From Paenibacillus naphthalenovorans (GTDB lineage: Bacteria > Bacillota > Bacilli > Paenibacillales > NBRC-103111), in contig NZ_FNDY01000012.1 of NCBI RefSeq assembly GCF_900099895.1, positions 62,001 to 126,000 on the forward strand: a stretch of DNA of 64,000 nucleotides, in the 5' to 3' direction. Under the pieces are notes generated by a model that had not been told where the DNA came from, searched no databases, and saw only the letters and a list, made by a program, of their open reading frames with translations. Positions 19,843 through 28,686 of this stretch are shown here, one piece after another. Position numbers and translations under genes: made by a program. How positions within the stretch are numbered: position 1 is the stretch's first letter; every line of letters begins with the position of its first letter.

Positions 19843-19883
19843 ACCAAATCGGCTTCCTGCATGATGCGGGAAGCTTGGTTTTT
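19843..19883 (+). terminator. terminator or attenuator between asd and dapG
   Basis: ACCAA (19843-19847) with TTGGT (19875-19879) and GGCTTCC with GGAAGC inside form a stem ending in TTTTT. It sits within an otherwise continuous dpaA-dapA gene run, 40 bases before dapG. Confidence 0.7.
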
Positions 19884-19923
19884 GCTCAATCTTTGAAAGG
19901 CTACTCAAGAAGGGGAGATCTTG

Positions 19924-21150
19924 ATGAAGATCCTAGTGCAGAAATTCGGAGGCACGTCCCTTTCCACAGCTGAAGCCAGAGCACACGTTATCGAGCATAT
20001 CCAGGACGCATTGAAGCAAGAATACAAACTAGTAGTTGTCGTATCGGCTATGGGACGCAAGGGCGAACCTTATGCAACGGATACTTTACTGGAATGGATC
20101 CGTCAGAACGGAGACCGGCTGCCTGACAGGGAACAGGATATGCTGCTCTGCTGCGGAGAGCTGATCTCGGCGGCGACCTTATGCAGCCTGTTGAACGCGG
20201 CGGGCATTCCATCGACGGTGTTGACCGGCGCGCAAGCCGGAATACGAACCAACGATACGTTTGGCAACGCTCAAATCACATCCTTGCAGCCGGGGCGTAT
20301 ACTTGAACTGCTCGACCAAGGAAACGTTGTCATCGTTGCCGGTTTTCAAGGCGAAACGGCTGACGGCGATTTTACGACGCTGGGACGAGGCGGAAGCGAT
20401 ACGTCTGCAACCGCTCTGGGCGCTGCGTTGAACGCGGAGATTGTCGATATCTTTACCGATGTGAGCGGCATATTGACGGCTGATCCGCGAATCGTTGACG
20501 ACGCACAGCCCCTGTCGGTCGTCTCGTATATGGAAATATGCAATATGGCGCATCTCGGCGCCAAAGTCATTCATCCCCGAGCGGTGGAAGTAGCCATGCA
20601 TGCCGGTATTCCGGTTCGTGTGCGTTCCACGTTCTCGAAGGATCCGGGTACGCTTGTCACGCATCCTGACGCGATCAAGGCTGCAACGGGAACCGTTCAA
20701 GACCGATTCGTTACAGGGATAGCCCATGTGCCGGGTATTTCACAGATCCGCGTATCGGCAAAGGAAGGCAGCTATGACCTTCAGCTGAATGTATTTAAAG
20801 CGATGGCCCGTCAACGAATCAGCGTGGATTTCATCAATGTGAATCCTTCGGGAGTAGTGTATACGGTCTTTGATCATGAGGCCAACCGGGCGGCCGATAC
20901 GTTGGTGGAAATGGGGCTCAGTCCCCAAATTACGCCGAATTGCGCCAAGGTGTCGATCATCGGCGGGGGCATGAACGGCGTTCCGGGCATCATGGCACAT
21001 ATTGTTGAAGCGCTGACGGAGGCAGATGTGCAAATTTTGCAGTCCGCGGACTCCAATACCACCATCTGGGTGCTGGTTCAGGAGGAAGACATGGCCAGAG
21101 CCGTAAGAGCGCTGCATAAGCAGTTCAAACTATACAGAACAATGAAGTAG
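19924..21150 (+). CDS. dapG: aspartate kinase (DapG type)
   Basis: 408 aa. It phosphorylates aspartate, the first step of the aspartate family pathway. The kinase domain opens with VQKFGGTSLST and has GRGGSDTSATALGAAL and FTDVSGILTADPR; the C-terminal half carries two ACT domains (from about 265), the regulatory part that in B. subtilis DapG senses meso-DAP. ATG 19924 is preferred over TTG 19921 because AAGGGGAG (19910-19917) is then 6 bases away. Placed between asd and dapA as in B. subtilis. Confidence 0.94.
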   Translation: MKILVQKFGGTSLSTAEARAHVIEHIQDALKQEYKLVVVVSAMGRKGEPYATDTLLEWIRQNGDRLPDREQDMLLCCGELISAATLCSLLNAAGIPSTVLTGAQAGIRTNDTFGNAQITSLQPGRILELLDQGNVVIVAGFQGETADGDFTTLGRGGSDTSATALGAALNAEIVDIFTDVSGILTADPRIVDDAQPLSVVSYMEICNMAHLGAKVIHPRAVEVAMHAGIPVRVRSTFSKDPGTLVTHPDAIKAATGTVQDRFVTGIAHVPGISQIRVSAKEGSYDLQLNVFKAMARQRISVDFINVNPSGVVYTVFDHEANRAADTLVEMGLSPQITPNCAKVSIIGGGMNGVPGIMAHIVEALTEADVQILQSADSNTTIWVLVQEEDMARAVRALHKQFKLYRTMK

Positions 21151-21163
21151 GAGGAGTTTTGTC

Positions 21164-22039
21164 GTGGATTTTGGAAGACTTATAACGGCAATGGTAACGC
21201 CTTTTGATACCGACCTGAAAGTAGATATCGCTGGGTTTGAGAAATTGATCGACTACCTTATCGACGAACAGCAAAGCGATAGCCTCGTGGTTAGCGGTAC
21301 AACGGGGGAATCTCCGACGTTGACGGAGGAAGAAAAACTGGAGCTTTTCCGGACCGCGGTGAAGCATGTCAATGGTCGTTGCCCTGTTATCGCAGGCACA
21401 GGCAGCAATGATACCGCCCACTCCATCCATTTATCCAGGGAAGCGGAAAAACTCGGTGTAGATGCTCTGCTGTTGGTGGCTCCTTATTATAACCGTCCTT
21501 CTCAAGAAGGTCTGTATCAGCATTTTAAAGCGATTGCCGAGTCGGTAAACATTCCGGTCATTTTGTATAACGTTCCCGGACGTACAGGTGTGAACATCGA
21601 CGCCGATACGACGATCCGCTTGTCTCATATCCCGAATATCGTTGCCACGAAGGACTGTGCGGATACGGATCAGCTGACCCAGATCGTAAGCGGAGCTGCT
21701 CCGGGTTTTCTGGTCTACAGCGGTGACGACAGTGCTGCGCTTCCGGCCATGTCGGTTGGAGCACATGGCATCGTGAGCGTAGCGAGCCATGTAGTTGGAA
21801 AAGAAATGCAAAATATGATAAGATGTTATGTACAGGGAGATGTACAGGGTGCGGCAAGACTTCACGGTCAATTGCTTCCGATATTCAGAGGATTGTTCTT
21901 CTGTCCGCATCGCGTGCCGAATCCTGCGCCGGTGAAGCATGCGCTTCAACTCAAAGGAGTATCGACGGGAGGCGTGCGTTTGCCTCTCGTGAATGTTACC
22001 GAACAAGAAGGACAATTCATTGCATCCCTGTTTGAATGA
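21164..22039 (+). CDS. dapA: 4-hydroxy-tetrahydrodipicolinate synthase
   Basis: 291 aa class I aldolase that condenses pyruvate with aspartate semialdehyde; its product feeds DAP for peptidoglycan and DPA for spores. Seen: VVSGTTGESPTL, the tyrosine of LYNVPGRTG, the Schiff-base Lys163 in VATKDCAD and VYSGDDSAALP. The GTG start at 21164 has AGGAGGAG about 8 bases upstream. Near the C-terminus HRVPNPAPVKHALQLKG is typical of the family. Ends in a clear terminator. Confidence 0.96.
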   Translation: MDFGRLITAMVTPFDTDLKVDIAGFEKLIDYLIDEQQSDSLVVSGTTGESPTLTEEEKLELFRTAVKHVNGRCPVIAGTGSNDTAHSIHLSREAEKLGVDALLLVAPYYNRPSQEGLYQHFKAIAESVNIPVILYNVPGRTGVNIDADTTIRLSHIPNIVATKDCADTDQLTQIVSGAAPGFLVYSGDDSAALPAMSVGAHGIVSVASHVVGKEMQNMIRCYVQGDVQGAARLHGQLLPIFRGLFFCPHRVPNPAPVKHALQLKGVSTGGVRLPLVNVTEQEGQFIASLFE

Positions 22040-22052
22040 GGTCTTCGAATGA

Positions 22053-22087
22053 ATCGGTGCCATTCCGGCATCGGTTTTCTTTTTTTT
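22053..22087 (+). terminator. terminator after dapA
   Basis: TCGGTGCC and GGCATCGG form the stem around ATTCC, followed by TTTTCTTTTTTTT. Confidence 0.8.
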
Positions 22088-22134
22088 GGATACAATACGA
22101 ATAACTAACGGCGGACGGCGTGATGCTGATCAGC

Positions 22135-22164
22135 TTGTAAATGGTTAATTTGTTCATGTATAAT
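22135..22164 (+). promoter_or_regulatory. sigma-A promoter of rnjA
   Basis: TTGTAA (22135-22140), 18 bp, TATAAT (22159-22164), 80 bases before the RNase J start. Confidence 0.7.
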
Positions 22165-22247
22165 GGTGGCAAGTGACTGGTGCGGTATATTTTTGGTTTT
22201 AGCTCATATCTGAATCGTCGTCAATTAATTTGAGGAGGTTTATGTAC

Positions 22248-23924
22248 TTGTCCAAGAAAAATATAGACAAATTAACGATTTTCGCCTTGGGCGGCGTAGG
22301 TGAAATCGGAAAGAACATGTATGTTGTGCAATACGCGAACGATATTGTAGTGATTGACTGCGGATTGAAATTTCCCGAAGAGGACATGCTCGGAATCGAT
22401 ATCGTCATTCCGGATATTTCCTACCTGACGGAAAATCGCGATAAAGTCCGGGGCATTCTGATTACCCACGGACACGAGGATCACATTGGCGGATTGCCTT
22501 ACGTGCTGAAGCATTTGAATGTACCTGTTTACGGTACGAGATTGACCATGGGACTCATCGAAACGAAATTAAAAGAAGCGAGTCTGCTTGGCGAAACCAA
22601 ACGAATCGTCATTACGGCCGATTCCGAATTGAAGCTGGGCTGCATGACCGCAACATTCTTCAAAACGAATCATAGTATTCCGGATTCGGTCGGGGTGTGC
22701 TTGGAGACTCCGGAAGGGAATGTTGTGCATACCGGAGACTTCAAGTTCGATCAGACACCGGTAAACGAGCAGCATGCTGATCTCCACCGGATGGCAGCCA
22801 TCGGACATAAAGGCGTGCTGGCCCTGTTATCGGACAGTACGAATGCGGAACGCCCGGGCTATACCGGTTCGGAACGCAGTGTCGGGGCGGAGATTGAAGA
22901 GGTGTTCCGCAAAGCGAAGCAGCGTGTCATTATCGCAACCTTCGCGTCCAATATTCACCGGATTCAGCAGGTAATCGACGCATGCGAGAGCACTCGCCGC
23001 AAGCTCGTTGTGATCGGCCGCAGTATGGTGAATGTAGTAAGCATCGCGAGCGAGCTCGGCTATCTGCATATTCCGGACGGCATGCTGATTGAGCCGGAAG
23101 AAGTGAATAAACTCGCTTCGGACCGTGTTGCCATTCTCTCGACAGGATCTCAGGGCGAACCTATGTCAGCCCTTACACGCATGGCGCGTTCGACCCACCG
23201 GAAGGTGGACATTTTACCGGGAGACACGGTCATCATCGCGGCCACACCGATTCCGGGCAATGAGCGCTATGTGGGACGTACAGTGGACGAGTTGATGCGG
23301 ATCGGCGCAAATGTGATTTACGGACCGGGTTCCATCACAGGTGTGCACGTCTCGGGACACGGAAGCCAGGAAGAGCTGAAGCTGATGCTCAACATCATGC
23401 GTCCTAAATATTTCATCCCGATTCACGGGGAGTACCGCATGCTGCGTCAGCACGGGATGTTGGCGGAGTCTGTGGGCATACCGCGGGAAGATATTTTCAT
23501 CGTGGACAACGGGGATACCGTGGAGATTCAAGATGGCGTGGCGCGCAAGGGCTCCAAAGTTCCTGCCGGCAACATTCTGATTGACGGACTGGGCGTGGGC
23601 GATGTAGGCAACATCGTACTGCGCGACCGCAAACTGCTCTCACAAGACGGAATTCTCGTTGTCGTGGTGACACTCAGCAAGCAGGATGGGGCGATTTTGT
23701 CCGGCCCGGATATCATTTCCCGAGGTTTCGTATACGTGCGGGAATCGGAAGGGCTGCTTGAAGAAGCGAACCGCATTGTGACCAGCACACTGCATCGCTT
23801 GATGAATGAAAATGTGAATGAGTGGGCGTCTCTCAAAACTCATGTGAAGGACGCGCTCGGACGATTTTTATATGAACAAACCAGAAGAAGACCGATGATT
23901 CTCCCTATTATTATGGAAGTCTGA
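22248..23924 (+). CDS. rnjA: ribonuclease J (J1-like)
   Basis: 558 aa metallo-beta-lactamase/beta-CASP ribonuclease with endo- and 5'-3' exonuclease activity, central to mRNA turnover and 16S processing. Seen: FALGGVGEIGKNMYVV, metal motif THGHEDHIGG, HTGDFKFD, SDSTNAERPG, FASNIHRIQQ, STGSQGEP and PIHGEYRM. The C-terminal RRRPMILPIIMEV matches RNase J1 rather than J2, although the position after dapA is that of rnjB in B. subtilis. TTG 22248 gives 9 bases from GAGGAGG (22232-22238); ATG 22242 would leave only 3. Confidence 0.93.
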   Translation: MSKKNIDKLTIFALGGVGEIGKNMYVVQYANDIVVIDCGLKFPEEDMLGIDIVIPDISYLTENRDKVRGILITHGHEDHIGGLPYVLKHLNVPVYGTRLTMGLIETKLKEASLLGETKRIVITADSELKLGCMTATFFKTNHSIPDSVGVCLETPEGNVVHTGDFKFDQTPVNEQHADLHRMAAIGHKGVLALLSDSTNAERPGYTGSERSVGAEIEEVFRKAKQRVIIATFASNIHRIQQVIDACESTRRKLVVIGRSMVNVVSIASELGYLHIPDGMLIEPEEVNKLASDRVAILSTGSQGEPMSALTRMARSTHRKVDILPGDTVIIAATPIPGNERYVGRTVDELMRIGANVIYGPGSITGVHVSGHGSQEELKLMLNIMRPKYFIPIHGEYRMLRQHGMLAESVGIPREDIFIVDNGDTVEIQDGVARKGSKVPAGNILIDGLGVGDVGNIVLRDRKLLSQDGILVVVVTLSKQDGAILSGPDIISRGFVYVRESEGLLEEANRIVTSTLHRLMNENVNEWASLKTHVKDALGRFLYEQTRRRPMILPIIMEV

Positions 23925-23977
23925 AACTGTCCACCAGTCATAGCACCGTTAACTTAATAAATGTCACTTACATGAAA

Positions 23978-24017
23978 AAAGACCGCCTGTGTCCATCATC
24001 GACGCAGAGCGGTCTTT
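23978..24017 (+). terminator. hairpin after rnjA, possible bidirectional terminator
   Basis: AAAGACCGC (23978-23986) pairs with GCGGTCTTT (24009-24017). The T-tail on the plus strand is short (TTTAT); six A precede the stem, so the minus strand has the better T-run. Confidence 0.55.
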
Positions 24018-24029
24018 ATGCGGTTCGGC

Positions 24030-24058
24030 GCATATTTTTGCGCTCCCGTATCATACTA
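24030..24058 (+). promoter_or_regulatory. candidate sigma-G promoter of tepA-ylzJ
   Basis: GCATA (24030-24034), 17-bp spacer, CATACTA (24052-24058). The -10 is the exact sigma-G/sigma-F consensus CATACTA, and GCATA fits the loose sigma-G -35 (GMATR). It lies 35 bases before tepA. Confidence 0.5.
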
Positions 24059-24092
24059 AGGGGAGATTTTAACACTCTAGGGGGAATGTGAC

Positions 24093-24824
24093 ATGGCATT
24101 TGAAAATAATCAAGAGCAGACGCAGCCCATGACAGAAGACGCGAGAAAGAACGCTACAGTCGATGCTATTCAGCAGTTAGGACAAACGAATGTTCCAACC
24201 AACGAGTCTAATATCTTCTGCATGACGATAATTGGCCAGGTAGAGGGCCATCTTGTGCTTCCTCCGCAAAATAAAACGACAAAGTATGAGCATATCATTC
24301 CGCAGCTGGTAGCGGCGGAGCAAAATCCGAAAATCGAAGGCGTATTGATCATTCTGAACACGGTCGGCGGCGATGTGGAAGCGGGGCTTGCCATCGCGGA
24401 GATGATCGCCACCTTATCCAAACCGACGGTGACGCTGGTTCTGGGCGGCGGTCACAGCATCGGCGTTCCCATAGCCGTTTCGGCCAATTACTCCATCATT
24501 GCCGAGACGGCTACGATGACCATTCACCCCATCCGGCTGAACGGATTGGTTATCGGAGTGCCGCAAACGTTTGAATATTTGGACAAAATGCAGGAAAGGG
24601 TTATTCGTTTCGTCACACGCCACTCCAGAGTCGAGGAAGACAAATTCAAAGAGCTGATGTTCAAAACGGGGGAGCTGACCCGGGATATCGGAACGACGGT
24701 GATCGGATCGGATGCGGTTCGCTATGGTTTAATCGACGCGTTAGGCGGCGTAGGGGAAGCGATTCAAAAGCTCAACGAGATGATCGAAGAACGGCGCAGA
24801 GCCCAGGGAGGAATGGTCCAATGA
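24093..24824 (+). CDS. tepA: ClpP-fold protein TepA/YmfB
   Basis: 243 aa member of the ClpP/crotonase superfamily, very close to B. subtilis TepA (YmfB): shared [48 protein letters not shown] and TMTIHPIRL. The Ser in GHSIG sits where ClpP has its nucleophile. Originally called translocation-enhancing protein; conserved mainly in spore formers. Substrate not known from the sequence. GGGGGAATGTG precedes ATG 24093. The stop overlaps ylzJ by 4 bases (ATGA), so the two are coupled. Confidence 0.92.
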   Translation: MAFENNQEQTQPMTEDARKNATVDAIQQLGQTNVPTNESNIFCMTIIGQVEGHLVLPPQNKTTKYEHIIPQLVAAEQNPKIEGVLIILNTVGGDVEAGLAIAEMIATLSKPTVTLVLGGGHSIGVPIAVSANYSIIAETATMTIHPIRLNGLVIGVPQTFEYLDKMQERVIRFVTRHSRVEEDKFKELMFKTGELTRDIGTTVIGSDAVRYGLIDALGGVGEAIQKLNEMIEERRRAQGGMVQ

Positions 24825-25051
24825 TTCATTATACGGTGCTTCCGCTTGAAGCAGTGATGGAAGGCATTGATCATGAGGACTTTCCAAGACCGGTTGAAAT
24901 CGTCATGAATGGAGTCACGATGCAGGTGCACCCTATCAATGCCCGGCAGGCGAGGATCGTCCGTTTAATCAGCTGCAACCTGCAGGACTATTTGAACCCG
25001 CAGTATGCACCCGGAAGAATGATTGAATTTCAGCCATTTCTGCAGGGCTAA
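24821..25051 (+). CDS. ylzJ: YlzJ-like conserved protein
   Basis: 76 aa. The start [15 protein letters not shown] and the later [20 protein letters not shown] match the YlzJ-like family found next to tepA in spore formers. No catalytic or metal motif is visible. It overlaps tepA by 4 bases and should be made from the same mRNA. Function unknown; the pairing with tepA and the spore-former distribution suggest a sporulation or germination role. Confidence 0.82.
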   Translation: MIHYTVLPLEAVMEGIDHEDFPRPVEIVMNGVTMQVHPINARQARIVRLISCNLQDYLNPQYAPGRMIEFQPFLQG

Positions 25052-25097
25052 GGATCGAATTTACATTCCTTACATTCAGCTTCACCCCAGTTTATGG

Positions 25098-25103
25098 TAT
25101 AAT
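25098..25103 (+). promoter_or_regulatory. extended -10 promoter before spoIIIE
   Basis: TGG-TATAAT with no good -35 at proper spacing, 24 bases before the TTG start. Likely a sigma-A extended -10 promoter. Confidence 0.45.
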
Positions 25104-25126
25104 GAATCCTCGGGGGGTGAGCGGTC

Positions 25127-27682
25127 TTGTCCAAGAAGAGGAAGAGGGGCAAAGGACTTAAAACGAATTTGAAATTTGAACTGTACGGCATATTGATTTT
25201 GACATTGTCAATCATCGCTTTATCCCGTGAGGGCTCCGTAGCCCGCGCCCTGACTTATCTGTTTCGCTTTCTGATCGGAACGTGGGACTTTGTTATACCG
25301 TTAGTGTTTATATACGCTGCCTTGTATGCGATGATGAAGCGGTCGTGGCCGGTCTGGAGGACATCCCGTAAAACGGGTCTGCTGCTGATTCTTCTTTCCC
25401 TGCTGCTGATGAGCCATATCAGTCTGTTTGCCCAGCTTTATGAAAAAGCGGAGTTTACCGCAGGTCAAATCTGGTCGCAAACATGGATCGGCATGATTGA
25501 CGGACTTGAACCGACGATGCAGGGCCAGGAAATTTTGACTGCCGGGGTAGGGGGCGGGATGATCGGCGCCTTGATCTACTCCGTTCTGTACTATTTGTTT
25601 GATAATTTGGGGGCGCGGCTGATCCAGTATACGTTGTTTATTGCCGGGTTTCTGTTGGTGACAGGTATCTCGCTGGGCGATGTACTCAACCGGGTAAGAG
25701 GCCGGAAGCCTTTTGCCGATACGCTGTTAGGTCAGTATATCAAACGGAAGCTGCTGGAACGTCATCAGCGGAGGCAAGCTGTCAATAAGGTGAAGAAAAG
25801 AAAACCGGCTGTTGCTTATATTCCGGAACCGGATGAAGAATATGACGAGGAAACGTACAAGCCGGAAAAGAAAAACCGCGGGTCTGGAAAGAAGCGCGCG
25901 CTTTTCTTCGAGCTGTTAAATCCCTCCAAAGGCGGCAGCAAATCGGCTGATAAGGTGTCAGGAGGTCCGGACTCCGACCATTCTTCCGATAGCGAGGAAG
26001 AGATGGTGACCGTGTATACCAGAGCAGAGGATGAACGATCGCTTCTGTCGGGAAATGAGCCTCCTGTGGCTGAATTCAATGATCCTGCCATCCCGGTTAT
26101 CCGCGATTTCCAGGAGCAGGTACAGCAGGAGACGGTGTTAGCCACGGGAGCCAAGGGAGAAGGCGGCGCTTCCTCCGGCTCTAAAGCCGCAGCTCAAGAG
26201 TCGGCCGAACACGAAGGCGGAACGGAAGATTTCGATATGAAGAACAAGCCTTTGGAGATTCCATACGAGCTTCCGTCCCTCCAGCTGTTATCCAAGCCGT
26301 CGTCAGGCAAAGGCGGCGATGCGCTCGATTACAAAGCCGTTGCCCGTAAGCTGGAGGCGACGCTGGAAAGCTTCGGCGTTAGAGCGAAAGTGCTTGAGGT
26401 GGTCCGTGGTCCGGCCGTGACCCGGTATGAAATTCAACCTGATGTCGGTGTGAAGGTGAGCCGAATCGTGAGCTTAACGGACGATATTGCGCTTGCCCTG
26501 GCTGCCAAGGACATACGGATGGAGGCGCCGATTCCGGGGAAATCCGCTATCGGGATCGAGGTGCCGAATACCGAGGTGTCCGTCGTTACGATGCGCGAGG
26601 TCATGGAGAGCCCTACGTTCCAGGATGCCGCTTCCAAATTGTCTATAACACTGGGCCGGGATATTTCTGGACAGCCGATTGTAGGCAATCTCGCGCGCAT
26701 GCCGCATTTGCTCGTTGCCGGAGCTACGGGTTCGGGAAAATCAGTCTGCATCAACGGCATCATCACGAGTATATTGTATAAAGCGAAGCCGGATGAAGTT
26801 AAATTTTTGATGATTGACCCGAAAATGGTGGAGTTGAATGTGTACAATGGCATCCCGCATTTGCTGGCTCCGGTCGTTACGGATCCGAAACGGGCTTCCT
26901 TGGCGCTGAAGAAGGTTGTCGTTGAGATGGAGAAGCGGTACGAACTGTTCTCCAAGAGCGGCACGAGAAACATTGAGGGCTATAATGCGATGCTGACGGA
27001 AACCCAAACGGGAGCTCCGCTGCCGTATATTGTGGTGATCGTGGACGAGCTCGCGGATCTGATGATGGTCGCTGCCAACGACGTAGAGGATTCGATCTGC
27101 CGTCTTGCACAGATGGCTCGGGCTGCAGGGATCCATTTGATCATCGCAACCCAGCGGCCGTCCGTCGATGTCATCACGGGCGTCATTAAAGCGAATATTC
27201 CTTCACGGATTGCCTTTGGCGTTTCATCCCAGGTGGATTCCCGGACGATACTCGATTCGGTCGGAGCTGAAAAGCTGCTGGGACGCGGGGATATGCTGTA
27301 TTTGCCGATGGGCGCTTCCAAGCCCGTGCGTGTGCAAGGGGCTTTCCTGTCCGATGCCGAGGTCGAGGCCGTTGTGAGCTTTGTGCGGACGCAGGGAAAA
27401 GCCGAATATGTCGAGGACATGGTGCCTCAAGTGGAAGAAAGGCAGGAAGAGCAGAATGAATTTGAGGATGAACTGTATGATCAGGCGGTTCAGATCATCC
27501 TGGAAGCCAAGCAAGCCTCTGTTTCCCTGCTGCAGCGCCGGATGCGCGTCGGGTACACGCGTGCGGCGAGGTTAATCGATACGATGGAAGCCCGCGGGAT
27601 TGTCGGTCCGTATGAAGGCAGCAAGCCTCGCGAAGTGCTTGTTTCCCTCGAGCAGTATCAGATCAACCGCATGAGCTCGTGA
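25127..27682 (+). CDS. spoIIIE: DNA translocase SpoIIIE/FtsK
   Basis: 851 aa septal DNA pump that clears chromosomes through the division septum and moves the forespore chromosome during sporulation. Four hydrophobic segments in residues 15-190 form the membrane anchor; a charged, Ser/Glu-rich linker runs to about 370; the motor has Walker A GATGSGKS (532-539) and Walker [11 protein letters not shown] (Asp640-Glu641); the C-terminal gamma winged-helix reads SRE/KOPS-type sites ([19 protein letters not shown]). The TTG start at 25127 has GGGGGGTGA upstream. Vegetative SftA-type proteins lack the four-TM anchor, which supports SpoIIIE. Confidence 0.93.
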   Translation: MSKKRKRGKGLKTNLKFELYGILILTLSIIALSREGSVARALTYLFRFLIGTWDFVIPLVFIYAALYAMMKRSWPVWRTSRKTGLLLILLSLLLMSHISLFAQLYEKAEFTAGQIWSQTWIGMIDGLEPTMQGQEILTAGVGGGMIGALIYSVLYYLFDNLGARLIQYTLFIAGFLLVTGISLGDVLNRVRGRKPFADTLLGQYIKRKLLERHQRRQAVNKVKKRKPAVAYIPEPDEEYDEETYKPEKKNRGSGKKRALFFELLNPSKGGSKSADKVSGGPDSDHSSDSEEEMVTVYTRAEDERSLLSGNEPPVAEFNDPAIPVIRDFQEQVQQETVLATGAKGEGGASSGSKAAAQESAEHEGGTEDFDMKNKPLEIPYELPSLQLLSKPSSGKGGDALDYKAVARKLEATLESFGVRAKVLEVVRGPAVTRYEIQPDVGVKVSRIVSLTDDIALALAAKDIRMEAPIPGKSAIGIEVPNTEVSVVTMREVMESPTFQDAASKLSITLGRDISGQPIVGNLARMPHLLVAGATGSGKSVCINGIITSILYKAKPDEVKFLMIDPKMVELNVYNGIPHLLAPVVTDPKRASLALKKVVVEMEKRYELFSKSGTRNIEGYNAMLTETQTGAPLPYIVVIVDELADLMMVAANDVEDSICRLAQMARAAGIHLIIATQRPSVDVITGVIKANIPSRIAFGVSSQVDSRTILDSVGAEKLLGRGDMLYLPMGASKPVRVQGAFLSDAEVEAVVSFVRTQGKAEYVEDMVPQVEERQEEQNEFEDELYDQAVQIILEAKQASVSLLQRRMRVGYTRAARLIDTMEARGIVGPYEGSKPREVLVSLEQYQINRMSS

Positions 27683-27723
27683 TGAAGGTCGTACATAACA
27701 CCCAGATATTACCAATTCTGCTT

Positions 27724-27753
27724 GAATAGAAGCTGACTCCCTTTCTCATAATA
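27724..27753 (+). promoter_or_regulatory. candidate sigma-G promoter of sleB
   Basis: GAATA (27724-27728; TGAATA with the base before), 18-bp spacer, CATAATA (27747-27753). This fits sigma-G (GMATR ... CATNMTA) closely. SleB is made in the forespore under sigma-G in B. subtilis. Confidence 0.65.
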
Positions 27754-27793
27754 ACCGTAAAAAGGTTGCCAAAATGAAGTGGGAAAGGTGAGT

Positions 27794-28606
27794 ATGATTA
27801 CAATGAATAAACGATTGGTTGTTATTACCGTTTGTTTAATTTTCGTTTTGTTTGCCGGTTTTGAACTTAAGCATCGCTATAGCACGGAGCAAACGTTCAG
27901 CAAGAACGAAATCCGTTATGGAGCTTCCTCCACTGCGGATGTGTACGAGCTTCAAGGAAGGCTTAAGTTTTTGGGCTTTTATAAAGGAAGGGTGGACGGC
28001 GATTTCGGCTATCAGACCTTGAAGGCGCTCAAGTGGTTTCAATCCGAGTTCGGGTTAAAGGTTGACGGTATCGCCGGAAGTAAAACCAAATTGAAGCTTT
28101 GGGAAGCGACGAAGGCCTGGAAGCCCAAAGCCGAGGACTTGCCTCCTTGGGTTACCGGGGGACGGCAGGGTCAAGCCTCGGGCGGAGGCGGCGGCCAGGA
28201 GCGGGCATCCGGGGCACCGACAGGAATGACGCCCTCAACGCGTTTCGGATTGTCACAGCAGGATCTGAATATTATGGCTAACGCTGTGTACGGGGAAGCC
28301 CGCGGGGAGCCGTATATCGGCCAAGTCGCCGTTGCGGCTGTTATCTTAAACCGCGTGAAGTCTCCAAGCTTCCCCAATACCGTTTCCGGAGTCATTTTTC
28401 AACCTAGAGCATTTACCGCCGTTGACGATGGACAAATCTGGCTGACTCCAAACGATACGGCACGCAAGGCCGTTCAAGATGCGTTGAATGGCTCGGATCC
28501 TACCGACGGCTGCCTGTATTATTTCAATCCGGAGACAGCGACGTCCGCCTGGATCTGGACGCGTCCTCAAGTCAAACAAATCGGAAAACATATTTTCTGC
28601 AAATAA
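27794..28606 (+). CDS. sleB: spore cortex-lytic enzyme SleB
   Basis: 270 aa lytic transglycosylase-type hydrolase that degrades muramic-delta-lactam cortex during germination. An N-terminal signal segment (LVVITVCLIFVLFAGF), a PG_binding_1 domain (about 45-105: VYELQGRLKFLGFYKGRVDG), a Gly/Ser-rich linker, then the Hydrolase_2/SleB catalytic domain with the essential Glu168 in AVYGEARGEP, and QPRAFTAVDDG, LYYFNP. The start is uncertain: AAGGTG lies 3 bases before ATG 27794 and 12 before ATG 27803. The usual partner ypeB does not follow. Confidence 0.92.
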   Translation: MITMNKRLVVITVCLIFVLFAGFELKHRYSTEQTFSKNEIRYGASSTADVYELQGRLKFLGFYKGRVDGDFGYQTLKALKWFQSEFGLKVDGIAGSKTKLKLWEATKAWKPKAEDLPPWVTGGRQGQASGGGGGQERASGAPTGMTPSTRFGLSQQDLNIMANAVYGEARGEPYIGQVAVAAVILNRVKSPSFPNTVSGVIFQPRAFTAVDDGQIWLTPNDTARKAVQDALNGSDPTDGCLYYFNPETATSAWIWTRPQVKQIGKHIFCK

Positions 28607-28616
28607 AGCATCAAGT

Positions 28617-28643
28617 AGAAGTAACCCTGCTGCGGTTGCTTCT
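28617..28643 (+). terminator. weak terminator after sleB
   Basis: AGAAGTAACC and GGTTGCTTCT form a stem with one mismatch; the tail (TCTGTTTAT) is only partly T. Confidence 0.45.
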
Positions 28644-28686
28644 TCTGTTTATAGAGGAATATAATGGATCATGTGAAGGAAGGCGG

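Noticed and set aside
22081-22241. T-box or lysine riboswitch near dapA/rnjA
   Set aside because: The region holds the dapA terminator, a promoter and a short leader only; none of the conserved T-box or lysine-box sequences are present.
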